The notes under the pieces are model-generated. The model worked only from the letters and a program-made list of their open reading frames with translations, was not told the DNA's origin and searched no databases. This document shows positions 9,229-17,559 of a stretch of DNA of 64,000 nt, piece by piece; the first letter of the stretch is position 1; the number at the start of each line of letters is the position of its first letter. This stretch comes from Neisseria sp. oral taxon 014 str. F0314 (lineage in GTDB: Bacteria; Pseudomonadota; Gammaproteobacteria; Burkholderiales; Neisseriaceae): NCBI RefSeq assembly GCF_005886145.1, contig NZ_CP040504.1:62001-126000 (forward strand), written 5' to 3'. Both the position numbers and the translations under genes were made by a program.

Positions 9229-10014
9229 CTATGACTTAAATACATTTTTTCGATGCCATTCAAAGTATTTTTCGCTATCGGGGTGGATTTCTAATTTTTC
9301 TTCGAGTGTGATACCGAGTCGGGATAGGTTTCCCTTTGAAAGCCTTTTACTGGGGGCGATGTTGCCGTCTTCCTTAAAAGTAATCAGCCCGTTGTCGAAC
9401 AGGGCATCAATATGCGGGGCGAGCATCAAGCCGTTGTATCGATCGAGCCGTTCGTTATCATTGCAGTCGCGCCAAGGTTTGATATGGCTGGCGATCAGCA
9501 ATTCTGGCATATCTACACCGCTGATGGGGCATTGCGGATATCGTTTCAATACGCCGTTTCTGAATTCGCCTTGACCTCTGCGGGCGTTAATCAGGCGTTG
9601 GATTTGAGTTTTGTCTTTTTCGGTTGTGGCTTTTTCTAGATTTTGGTTAAGTTCGTTTAGATCATCTTCTAAAGATTGCTGAGAGGCTATCTGAAAAGTG
9701 GGAATGTAATCCTTCATACATGTTCCGCATGGAGTTAAGGCTTTATGATGTTCCTGCCAAGAGTAGGCTTCCAGTTCGGAAATAGAATTGGAACATACTT
9801 TGTAATAGCCGTTTGTCGTGTACGCACTCGTTCCATCTTTCTTTTTTGTGCTCATACATCCTGTTCCATTTTCTTTTACCCTATGTATCATGGGGTAATC
9901 ATCGATATGTGATTTTTTTATATTCAATACATAGCCCCCGGAGTTATTCTTTCTCCAAGTAAAATATTCTTCATCATCAGGCATATCTATAAAAATTTCC
10001 AGAGTAGGCATCAT
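9229..10014 (-). CDS. Solitary HNH endonuclease (HNH_2-like C-terminal domain)
   Basis: 261 residues. The C-terminal third has the HNH nuclease signature: FRNGVLKRYPQCPISG, LLIASHIKPW, then NGLMLAPHIDALFDNGLI, with the DNA-cleaving and metal-binding His and Asn residues. The N-terminal half has a pattern of possible zinc ligands (MIHRV, GTGC, YYKVCS, LTPCGTC) followed by a coiled coil (EDDLNELNQNLEKATTEKDK). No methyltransferase or other restriction subunit is adjacent, so it may be a modification-dependent or orphan nuclease; that is inference. The gene is more AT-rich than its neighbours. Two adjacent ATGs exist; the second (10011) has better spacing from AAGGA. Confidence 0.75.
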   Translation of the reverse strand: MMPTLEIFIDMPDDEEYFTWRKNNSGGYVLNIKKSHIDDYPMIHRVKENGTGCMSTKKKDGTSAYTTNGYYKVCSNSISELEAYSWQEHHKALTPCGTCMKDYIPTFQIASQQSLEDDLNELNQNLEKATTEKDKTQIQRLINARRGQGEFRNGVLKRYPQCPISGVDMPELLIASHIKPWRDCNDNERLDRYNGLMLAPHIDALFDNGLITFKEDGNIAPSKRLSKGNLSRLGITLEEKLEIHPDSEKYFEWHRKNVFKS

Positions 10015-10073
10015 ATTTCCTTTAAAAATTTTGGCTATCGCTTTTTAAGCAGCCTCTTAAATTCAGAGTTCAG

Positions 10074-10113
10074 GGCTACCTGAAAACGGCTTCCCGCCAA
10101 TTTTCAGGTGGCC
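10074..10113 (-). terminator. Atypical uptake-sequence hairpin at the mfd 3' end
   Basis: GGCTACCTGAAAA and TTTTCAGGTGGCC form a hairpin whose right arm includes the mfd TGA. The arms resemble the Eikenella-type uptake sequence AGGCTACCTGAA (11 of 12 each) and not the host AGGCCGTCTGAA. Confidence 0.55.
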
Positions 10114-13100
10114 TCATCTTTCACCAAAACGCCAACTCTCAGCCGTCGCAACACATTCTTCACGGTATTTATCCGCGCCTCCACATCCTCTATCTGAGCC
10201 GTAAACTTCAATTTATCCGCCCCAGCCAGCCGGTATTTTTTATCTGTCTGAATCAGCAGGATGATTTCTGTCGGGTCGATTTGGTGGTGTTTGCCGAAGG
10301 TAACGGTTACCGATTCGCTGGTGGCGTCGATAGCGTCTATGCCCAATTCTCTGGCGGCGAGCCGCAGGTGGTGGCTTTCAATGAGGGTTTTGACGGGTTG
10401 TTCGGGTAGGCCGAAGCGGTCGACGAGTTCTTCGTGTATGGCGTTGATTTGCTGCACGGTTTCGCAGACGGCGAGGCGTTTGTAGAGGACGAGCCGTTCG
10501 TGGATGTCGGGGCAGTAGCTTTCGGGCAGCAGGGCGGGGCTGTGCAGTTTGATTTCGGTGGTGATGCCCAACGGTGCGTCGAGATCGGGCTGGCGGCCTT
10601 TTTTGAGATCGCGCACGGCTTGTTTGAGCATTTCCGTATAAAGCGTGAAGCCGACCTGTATCATTTCGCCGGATTGTCCTTCGCCGAGGATTTCGCCTGC
10701 GCCGCGGATTTCCAAATCCTGCATGGCGAGGGTGAAACCTGCGCCGAGTTCGTCTGCCGCCGCAATGGCGTCGAGGCGTTTTTCTGCGTCTTTGGTGATG
10801 TATTCGGGCGTGAGCAGGTAGGCGTAGGCTTGGTGGTGGCTGCGGCCGACGCGCCCGCGAAGCTGGTGCAGTTGCGCCAGCCCGAATTTGTCGGCGCGGT
10901 TGATGATGATGGTGTTGGCGTTGGGGATGTCGATGCCGGTTTCGATGATGGTGGAGCAGAGCAACACGTTGAATCTTTGCTGCAAAAAGTCGCGCATGAC
11001 TTGCTCCAGTTCGCGCTCGCGCAGTTGTCCGTGCGCCACGCCGATGCGGGCTTCGGGCAGCAGGGTTTCCAGCCGCTCGCGCATGTTTTCGATGGTATCC
11101 ACTTCATTATGTAGGAAAAATACCTGCCCGCCGCGTTTGAGTTCGCGCAACACGGCTTCACGCACGCTGCCTTCGCTGAACGGTTTGACAAAGGTTTTGA
11201 CGGCAAGGCGGCGGCTCGGGGCAGTGGTAATCAGCGAGAAGTCGCGCAGGCCTTCGAGTGCCATGCTGAGGGTGCGCGGAATCGGCGTGGCGGTCATGGT
11301 GAGGATATCGACATTGGCGCGCAGGCGTTTGAGCTGCTCTTTTTGGCGCACGCCGAAGCGGTGTTCTTCATCGATGATGACCAGCCCTAAGTTTTTGAAT
11401 TTGATGTCATCCTGCACCAATTTGTGCGTGCCGATAACGATATCGACCGTGCCGTCCGCCATGCCTTCCAGCGCGGCTTTTGTGGCTTTGCTGTTGTTGA
11501 AACGCGAAAGGCTGGCGACTTTCACGGGGAAATCGGTGAAGCGGTCGGCAAAGTTTTGCGCGTGCTGCTCGACCAAAAGCGTGGTCGGGGCGAGTACGGC
11601 GACCTGTTTGCCGCCCATCACCGCCACAAACGCGGCGCGCAGGGCGACTTCGGTTTTGCCGAAGCCGACATCGCCGCACACGAGGCGGTCCATCGGCTTC
11701 GCCTGCGTCAAATCTTTAATCACGGCGGCGATGGCGGCGGCCTGGTCTTCGGTTTCCTCGTAACCGAAGCCGTCGGCAAACGCCTGATAGTCCAACTCGT
11801 TGATTTCAAACTTGTGTCCCGATTGGGCGGCGCGTTGGGCGTAGAGATTGAGCAACTCGGCGGCGGTGTCGCGCGCCTTTTCGGCTGCCTTGCGCTTCGC
11901 TTTGTTCCATGCGCCGCTGCCGAGCTTGTGCAGGGCGACGTTTTCATGCGCCTGACCGGAGTAGCGGCTGATTAAATGCAGTTGCGAAACAGGCACATAA
12001 AGCTGCGCTTCACCCGCGTATTCGAGCAACATCATTTCATTGGTTTCGCCGCCCAAATCCATCGTTACCAAGCCCATATAGCGCCCGATGCCGTGTTCTT
12101 CGTGTACGACGGGGTCGCCGATGTTGATTTCGGCAAGGTCGCGCAACAGGCCGTCTGAAACGGCGGCGTGTTTCTTGCGGCGGTTGTGGACGCGCGAACG
12201 GGCGACGTATTGGTAGAGGTCGGATTCGGTGATGACGGCGATGGCACTTTGAGCGGCAACCGCTTTGCCCTCTCCCCAACCCTCCCCCACGGGGGAGGGG
12301 GTAGGTTGCTGTTGGATTTGCCCGTGCAGAGTACTTTTGACGAGGTGCAGGCTGCTTTTGGTTTTCAGGCCGTCTGAAATGGCAGCGACATTCTGTTCCC
12401 TCTCCTGCGGGAGAGGGCTAGGGAGAGGGTTTGTTGCGGCTGCGGAAAATTCGGTTTGGTCGGTAACCGCTTTGCCTTCTCCCTCAGAGTCGGGAGTAGG
12501 TTGCTGTTGGTTCGGAGATTGCAGCCCGCCCAGTTTGAATCCGTATGCCAACGGCGCCACTGTAATCATCAGCGGCTCATGTGCCGATAAAAAGCCCTGC
12601 CAGTCGGACACAGGTTTGGCTTTCAAGCCGTTTTGCTGCAAGAAACCGAGCATGGTTTCGCGCCGTCCCAGACTTTCGGCGCACAGCAAAATCCGTCCTT
12701 CAAAGGTCGTCTGAAAATCCTTCAATGCCTGCAAAGGCTCGTCGGATTGGCGGTTGACGGCAAGGTCGGGCAGGGTGTGTTCCTTGCCGGAAACATCGGG
12801 CAGCACCTGTCCGTAGTTTTTCAGACGACCTGCGAATACGTCGGAAGAGAGATACAAATGCTGTGGAAGCAAAGGCGGATAGGTTTCGTCGCCCTGCGCC
12901 ATGGCGTAACGCGATTTGACGTCGCTCCAAAAGCGATTTGCCTCGGCGTGAACGTCGCCCAATGAAACAAACAGCGCATCGTCGCCGATATAGTCAAACA
13001 GCGTTTCCAGCTCGTTTTCAAAAAACAGCGGCAGATAATATTCCACGCCTGCGCCGAAGTGGCCGTTGCTGACGGCTTTGTACACGGCGGCATCGTTCGG

Positions 13101-13799
13101 ATTGCCATCGACTTCCTCGCGGAAGCGGCTACGGAAGATTTTTTGCGCCTCGCTGTCGGTGGGGAACTCGTGCGCCGGCAGCAGGCGGATTTCGGAAACG
13201 GGGGAGATGGTGCGCTGCGTCTCGGTGTCAAAGGTTTTGATGCTGTCGATTTCATCGTCGAACAAATCGATGCGGTAAGGCATTTCGCTGCCCATCGGGA
13301 ACAAATCGACAATGCCGCCGCGCACGGCAAATTCGCCCGCCGCAACAACATGGGAAACATGGTTGTAGCCCGCATCCACCAAATCGGTTTTCAGACGACC
13401 TATATCCAAAGTCTGCCCCGTTTTCAGCCAAAACGTGCGCCCCGCCAGAAACGGCACGGGCGGCAGCTTCTGCATCGCCGTGGCAACCGGTACGAACAAC
13501 ACGTCCGCCGCGCCGCTCTTAATCTGCCACAACGCCGAGAGCCGCTCCGACACCAAATCCTGATGCGGCGAAAAACGCTCATAAGGCAGCGTTTCCCAGT
13601 CCGGCAGGAACACCGCCGTGTCGTGCGGGCGGAAAAACCGCCATGCCGTCTGAAGGCGCAACGCCTGTTCCGCATCTTGGGTCAGCACGACTTTGAGCCG
13701 CTTATGCGGCAGATAACGCGCCAAAGCCAGCGGCAGCGAGCCTTGCGAAAGATTGAGCCAACGGGATTTTTCACGGGGTTTGGGGATAGGGTAGGTCAT
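10104..13799 (-). CDS. mfd: Transcription-repair coupling factor Mfd with in-frame repeat insertion
   Basis: ATP-dependent translocase that releases RNA polymerase stalled at DNA lesions and recruits UvrA. Domains in order: UvrB-like N-terminal module (GSLPLALARYLPHKRLKVVLTQD onward), RNA-polymerase-interacting domain (INIGDPVVHEEHGIGRYMGL), then helicase motifs CGDVGFGKTE (Walker A), IIDEEHRFGV (Walker B) and ETGIDIPNANTIIINRAD, and the C-terminal autoinhibitory domain. At 1231 residues it is about 80 longer than E. coli Mfd. The excess falls at residues about 424-520, between AYGFKLGG and IAVITESDL, and is low-complexity Pro/Gln/Glu sequence translated from palindromic repeats. The frame is intact, so function is probably kept. 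Exact uptake sequences of three dialects occur in the gene. Confidence 0.95.
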   Translation of the reverse strand: MTYPIPKPREKSRWLNLSQGSLPLALARYLPHKRLKVVLTQDAEQALRLQTAWRFFRPHDTAVFLPDWETLPYERFSPHQDLVSERLSALWQIKSGAADVLFVPVATAMQKLPPVPFLAGRTFWLKTGQTLDIGRLKTDLVDAGYNHVSHVVAAGEFAVRGGIVDLFPMGSEMPYRIDLFDDEIDSIKTFDTETQRTISPVSEIRLLPAHEFPTDSEAQKIFRSRFREEVDGNPNDAAVYKAVSNGHFGAGVEYYLPLFFENELETLFDYIGDDALFVSLGDVHAEANRFWSDVKSRYAMAQGDETYPPLLPQHLYLSSDVFAGRLKNYGQVLPDVSGKEHTLPDLAVNRQSDEPLQALKDFQTTFEGRILLCAESLGRRETMLGFLQQNGLKAKPVSDWQGFLSAHEPLMITVAPLAYGFKLGGLQSPNQQQPTPDSEGEGKAVTDQTEFSAAATNPLPSPLPQEREQNVAAISDGLKTKSSLHLVKSTLHGQIQQQPTPSPVGEGWGEGKAVAAQSAIAVITESDLYQYVARSRVHNRRKKHAAVSDGLLRDLAEINIGDPVVHEEHGIGRYMGLVTMDLGGETNEMMLLEYAGEAQLYVPVSQLHLISRYSGQAHENVALHKLGSGAWNKAKRKAAEKARDTAAELLNLYAQRAAQSGHKFEINELDYQAFADGFGYEETEDQAAAIAAVIKDLTQAKPMDRLVCGDVGFGKTEVALRAAFVAVMGGKQVAVLAPTTLLVEQHAQNFADRFTDFPVKVASLSRFNNSKATKAALEGMADGTVDIVIGTHKLVQDDIKFKNLGLVIIDEEHRFGVRQKEQLKRLRANVDILTMTATPIPRTLSMALEGLRDFSLITTAPSRRLAVKTFVKPFSEGSVREAVLRELKRGGQVFFLHNEVDTIENMRERLETLLPEARIGVAHGQLRERELEQVMRDFLQQRFNVLLCSTIIETGIDIPNANTIIINRADKFGLAQLHQLRGRVGRSHHQAYAYLLTPEYITKDAEKRLDAIAAADELGAGFTLAMQDLEIRGAGEILGEGQSGEMIQVGFTLYTEMLKQAVRDLKKGRQPDLDAPLGITTEIKLHSPALLPESYCPDIHERLVLYKRLAVCETVQQINAIHEELVDRFGLPEQPVKTLIESHHLRLAARELGIDAIDATSESVTVTFGKHHQIDPTEIILLIQTDKKYRLAGADKLKFTAQIEDVEARINTVKNVLRRLRVGVLVKDEAT
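12255..12512. repeat. Palindromic GGGAGAGGG-type repeats inserted inside mfd
   Basis: Three pieces in a row: CCCTCTCCCCAACCCTCCCC with its complement GGGGGAGGGGG (about 12269-12300), CCCTCTCCTGCGGGAGAGGG (about 12400-12420), and a third CTTCTCCC...GGGAGTAGG (about 12477-12500). The first and third share flanks (AACCGCTTTGCC on one side, TAGGTTGCTGTTGG on the other), so one is a copy of the other. All are read through in frame by mfd. Confidence 0.75.
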
Positions 13800-13916
13800 G
13801 GCGTAGGGACAATGGCTTGCGGCAGCCGGAAAATTTTTCGGGCCGCCGTGACGGGTTGTAAAAGCGGGATTTTAGCAGATTAAAAGCGGGTGCAAGGGAT
13901 AGGATGGTTTGGTTGT

Positions 13917-13958
13917 TTTTCAGACGGCCTTTGTGTGCCGGGAGGCCGTCTGAAAACG
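13917..13958 (-). terminator. Inverted uptake-sequence terminator after the VIT-family gene
   Basis: TTTTCAGACGGCC and GGCCGTCTGAAAA pair across a 16-nt loop in the gap between mfd and the VIT gene. A third single uptake sequence lies at about 13982. Confidence 0.65.
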
Positions 13959-13998
13959 AGCATAGCGGGTTTTGCCAAAAGTTTTCAGACGGCCCCGT

Positions 13999-14691
13999 TC
14001 AAACCGCAACCCCCGCCAGTTTGCCGATAAGGCCGGTAACGGCCAACGCCGCCACGCCCCACAGGCACACGCGCAAAACGGCGGGTACGACAGGTGCGCC
14101 GCCGAGTTTGGCAGAGGCGTAACCCAGCGCGGCGAGTCCGCATAAAGTGGTTGCCGCCAGCGTAGGGATAAGGGCGGTGGGGGCGGTCAGCGCGACCAGC
14201 AGCGGCAGTATGGCGCCGGCGCAGAACGAACCAGCGGAGGCAAGCGCGGCCTGCATGGGCTTGGCGGCGGAGGTTTCGGTGATGCCGATTTCGTCGCGGG
14301 CATGGGCGGAGAGCGCGTCGTGTTCCATCAATGCCTGTGCGACTTCGGCGGCAAGCGCGTCGGACAAACCGCGGCGGCGGTAAATTTCGGTCAGTTCTTC
14401 CAGTTCGGCATCTGGGTTGGCTTCCAATTCGTAGCGTTCTTTGTGCAAATCGGCTTTTTCCGTGTCCGACTGGCTGGATACGGAAACATATTCTCCCGCC
14501 GCCATCGAGACTGCGCCGCCGATAAGGGCGGAAACACCCGTCAGCAGCAGGGTTTGGAAATCGGGGGCGGCGGCCGCGACGCCGGTCAGCAGCGAGGCGG
14601 TGGAAATCAGGCCGTCGTTCGCGCCCAATACGCTCGCGCGCAGCCAGTTGTTGCGGTTGCTGAAATGGCGTTCGCTGTGTTGTGAATACAT
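13999..14691 (-). CDS. VIT1/CCC1-family iron/manganese transporter
   Basis: Inner-membrane protein of 230 residues related to vacuolar iron transporters, expected to move Fe(II) or Mn(II) out of the cytoplasm. The N-terminal motif NWLRASVLGANDGLISTASL holds the conserved TM1 with Asn and Asp. A second helix (LIGGAVSMAAGEYVSVSSQ) carries the conserved GEYVSV. The central acidic cytoplasmic segment (SDTEKADLHKERYELEANPDAELEELTEIY) corresponds to the metal-binding domain of the family. Three more membrane helices follow. It is the only gene on its transcript; metal specificity is not decided by sequence. Confidence 0.88.
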   Translation of the reverse strand: MYSQHSERHFSNRNNWLRASVLGANDGLISTASLLTGVAAAAPDFQTLLLTGVSALIGGAVSMAAGEYVSVSSQSDTEKADLHKERYELEANPDAELEELTEIYRRRGLSDALAAEVAQALMEHDALSAHARDEIGITETSAAKPMQAALASAGSFCAGAILPLLVALTAPTALIPTLAATTLCGLAALGYASAKLGGAPVVPAVLRVCLWGVAALAVTGLIGKLAGVAV

Positions 14692-14780
14692 GGCAGTGTT
14701 CCGGTGGCGTTATTGTTCTGCGGCATCTGCGCCGCTGTTTTGCGTTATAGTAGCACCGTATCGGGTTTTTGGAGACGACG

Positions 14781-15533
14781 ATGAAGACGGTAACGGTTAA
14801 AAACATGGTGTTGGGCGCGGGGCGGACGAAAATTGCCGTGCCGCTGGTGGCGGAGGATTCAGACGGCCTGATGCGGGCGGCGGCGCAACTGCGCACTCTG
14901 GATTTCGATTTGGCCGAGTTTCGCGCGGATTTTCTGAAACGGGCGGACGAGGCGGATTTTGTGCTGGCGCAGTTGGAAAAAGTGCGCGAAGCGCTGCCGG
15001 ACACGCCGCTCTTGTTTACTTTCCGCCGCGCGGCGGAAGGCGGTTCGTGTCCGTGCGGCGACGATTATTATTTCGCGCTGCTGCGGCGGGCGGCGGAATC
15101 GGGGCTGGCGGACATCATCGACATCGAGCTGCTGGCGGGAGACGGGCCGGTCGGCGAAGCGGCGGCCCAGGTCAAGGCGGCGGGTGCGGCGGTTTTGCTG
15201 TGTAATCATGATTTTGAGCGCACGCCGCCGAAAGACGTGATTGCAGGCCGTCTGAAAAAAATGGAAGCGCTGGGTGCGGACATATGCAAAATCGCCGTCA
15301 TGCCGCAATCGCCGCAGGACGTGCTGACGCTGCTTGACGCGGCATATTCGGTTTTTCAGACGGCCTCCGTACCGCTTGTTGCTGTTTCTATGGGCAGATT
15401 CGGTGCGGTCAGCCGTATCGCGGGGGGAATGTTCGGTTCGGCGATGACTTTTGCCGCAGCGGAAAAAGCGTCCGCCCCCGGCCAGATAAATGTTGGCGAA
15501 CTGAGGAATATTCTGGATGTTTTAAACGGATAA
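14781..15533 (+). CDS. aroD: Type I 3-dehydroquinate dehydratase
   Basis: Third step of the shikimate pathway: dehydrates 3-dehydroquinate by Schiff-base chemistry. The 250-residue protein has H143 in CNHDFERTPP and the Schiff-base lysine K170 in ADICKIAV, the same numbering as classical type I enzymes. The start used is the ATG with GGAG ten bases upstream; a TTG four codons earlier is in frame but overlaps the Shine-Dalgarno. Two stretches encode uptake sequences in frame (EDSDGL and VFQTAS). It is read divergently from the VIT transporter. Confidence 0.95.
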   Translation: MKTVTVKNMVLGAGRTKIAVPLVAEDSDGLMRAAAQLRTLDFDLAEFRADFLKRADEADFVLAQLEKVREALPDTPLLFTFRRAAEGGSCPCGDDYYFALLRRAAESGLADIIDIELLAGDGPVGEAAAQVKAAGAAVLLCNHDFERTPPKDVIAGRLKKMEALGADICKIAVMPQSPQDVLTLLDAAYSVFQTASVPLVAVSMGRFGAVSRIAGGMFGSAMTFAAAEKASAPGQINVGELRNILDVLNG

Positions 15534-15682
15534 TGGTTTGAATACCGGCAGGACGTTTTCCTGCGAAGTGTATCCGTGTGTTCACTTGGTGTAAATTATT
15601 GAAAGTAAGGGAACTAAAATGAGGCGGCCGCCTCATTTGTCTGATAATCGACTAAAACGTATAAATAATACGGAGCTGGGAT

Positions 15683-17473
15683 ATGGAAAATCAGGATAAC
15701 AGGCCGGTTGAAGAACCGGTGGTTGCGCAGGAAACCGAAGATTACGCGTTCGGGCCGGAAACCGAAGCAGAAACAGAAACCGAAGCGGAAGGAGCCGCAG
15801 AGGCGGAAGAGGCGGCGGAAATTTTTTCCGACATGCCGTCTGAAAAAAAAGCCAAACGCAAAAAAGGCAAGAAGAAAAACAAGGATAAAGGCCGGAGCGC
15901 AGAGGCAGTGCAGGAAGAAGTCATCGGCACGGCAAAAGGCGTGGAGACCATGTTCCGCAACGCCGTGCGCTCGGAGATGGAGCTGCTCGCGCTGGCAGCG
16001 ACCAAGGCGAACATTATGATTTCGCTCAACGGTTTTATCGTATCGGCGTTGATGATTTCGGGCGCATTTATTTTCTCATCGTCGCCCGAATTTTTGATTC
16101 CGGCGAGTACGTTTATGATTACCGCCGCCGCGTCCATCGTGTTCGCACTGTTGTCCGCTTCACCGGATCGTATCGGCAAAATGCAGGCGGCGCGCGCTTG
16201 GCTGAAGGATTTTGTCTGCCGCCGCGCGACGCTGAAAGATTGGAAAACCCGCGTCAGCCGTGCCGAAACGCGTTTTTTCGGCGGCAGCCAGCCCAATATC
16301 CTGATTTACGAAGACCGCGTGAAGGTGCAGAAAGAACGGTATTGGGAAATGATGCAGGAGATTATGGGCGACCGCAAACAGGTGTACCACAAAATGAGCG
16401 ACCATCTTTATTGGCTGGGACTGCTGGCGGACAAGCAGTTCAAATACATCAATTTGTCTTACGCCGTGTTCCGCTGGGGGCTTTTGGCTTCGCTGGCGGC
16501 GTTTATCGGCGTGAAAACCTTGCCTTCGCTTTTGACTTCGCCCGCCAGCAATACGGCCGAACTGCGCGCCTTGGGGATTAATATGTTCAACGGCGTGTAC
16601 GAGCCTTCCGCCGTGCAGCAGCTTCCCGACGGCAAACTGCTGATTGCCGAAGACGAACCGAACCACGCGTTCAGCATTATCAGCATCGATAAAACAGGCA
16701 GGTTTATAGAAGACGAAGCGTTGGATACGCGCGTGATTACCGGCTTCAAACGCCGCCTGAGCGACTTGGAAGCATTGGCACGCGACGATGAAGGCTTTAT
16801 CTACGCGCTCACTTCGCACTCGCGCACCCGTAAAGGCAACCGTTCGCCCGACCGCGAACATCTCATGCGCTTTAAAATCCAAGACGGCAATGTGTTGGGG
16901 CTGACCAGCTACGACAATCTGACGCAAGTTTTGGAAACCGACCACAAGCTGCACGACCTCATCCGCGAACGCACCAAGGCCGAAGTTTCCTTTGAAGAAA
17001 TCAATATCGAAGGCATGGCGTTCGATCCCGTGAAGAAACGCCTCGTCTTGGGCTTCCGCGATCCCGAGTTCAACAATATGGCCTTGGTGGCGTTTATCAG
17101 CAACCCGAAAGACGTATTCGAACGCAACGCCCAACCCGAATTTGACGAAGTGGCCATCCTCGACATCGACGGCGGCGGCATCCGTTCGCTCAATTACGAT
17201 CCCGTGTTGAAAAATTACGTTATCGCCAACGAAGTGAAGGACGAAAACGGACAGAAATTCTCGCAACTGTGGACTTGGAGCGGCAACCCGACCGACGAGC
17301 CGCAAAAAATCTCGCTGCCCAACCTGCAACACATCACCAACGTCGAAGCCGTCGATTCGATTACCGTCAACGGCAAGCCGCAGATGATTCTGATGGGCGA
17401 CGAAGGCAACGCTTCGCAGAAAATCACCGCCAAATATATGTTGGTGGACTACAGTCAGCTCGGTAAGGATTAA
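15683..17473 (+). CDS. Membrane protein: Pycsar-effector-like (DUF5706-type) core fused to a C-terminal beta-propeller
   Basis: 596 residues with an unusual layout. Residues 1-75 are an acidic Glu/Ala tract followed by a lysine-rich patch. Residues about 95-285 match the pattern I know from DUF5706/PycTM proteins: ATKANIMISLNGFIVSA (TM1), SPEFLIPASTFMITAAASIVF (TM2), then NILIYED, YWEMMQEIMGD, VYHKMSDHLYWLG and LADKQFKYINLSYAVFRWG, leading into TM3 (262-282). Residues about 295-590 look like a beta-propeller (YEPSAVQQLPDGKLLIAEDE, SDLEALARDDEGFIYALTSHS, INIEGMAFDP), reminiscent of DUF3616. With the basic N-terminus inside, three TMs put the propeller in the periplasm. Known PycTM effectors kill on cCMP/cUMP signals, but no cyclase gene is adjacent, so function is unknown. 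Confidence 0.7.
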   Translation: MENQDNRPVEEPVVAQETEDYAFGPETEAETETEAEGAAEAEEAAEIFSDMPSEKKAKRKKGKKKNKDKGRSAEAVQEEVIGTAKGVETMFRNAVRSEMELLALAATKANIMISLNGFIVSALMISGAFIFSSSPEFLIPASTFMITAAASIVFALLSASPDRIGKMQAARAWLKDFVCRRATLKDWKTRVSRAETRFFGGSQPNILIYEDRVKVQKERYWEMMQEIMGDRKQVYHKMSDHLYWLGLLADKQFKYINLSYAVFRWGLLASLAAFIGVKTLPSLLTSPASNTAELRALGINMFNGVYEPSAVQQLPDGKLLIAEDEPNHAFSIISIDKTGRFIEDEALDTRVITGFKRRLSDLEALARDDEGFIYALTSHSRTRKGNRSPDREHLMRFKIQDGNVLGLTSYDNLTQVLETDHKLHDLIRERTKAEVSFEEINIEGMAFDPVKKRLVLGFRDPEFNNMALVAFISNPKDVFERNAQPEFDEVAILDIDGGGIRSLNYDPVLKNYVIANEVKDENGQKFSQLWTWSGNPTDEPQKISLPNLQHITNVEAVDSITVNGKPQMILMGDEGNASQKITAKYMLVDYSQLGKD

Positions 17474-17487
17474 GGTTTGTATGTCGT

Positions 17488-17535
17488 AAAAGGCCGTCTG
17501 AAAACAGAGTGGTATGTTTTCAGACGGCCTTTTTT
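17488..17535. terminator. Bidirectional uptake-sequence terminator
   Basis: AAAAGGCCGTCTGAAAAC / GTTTTCAGACGGCCTTTT with a 10-nt loop and a T-run, between two convergent genes. Confidence 0.8.
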
Positions 17536-17559
17536 AATTTATGCAGGCGGGGGCGGTAT

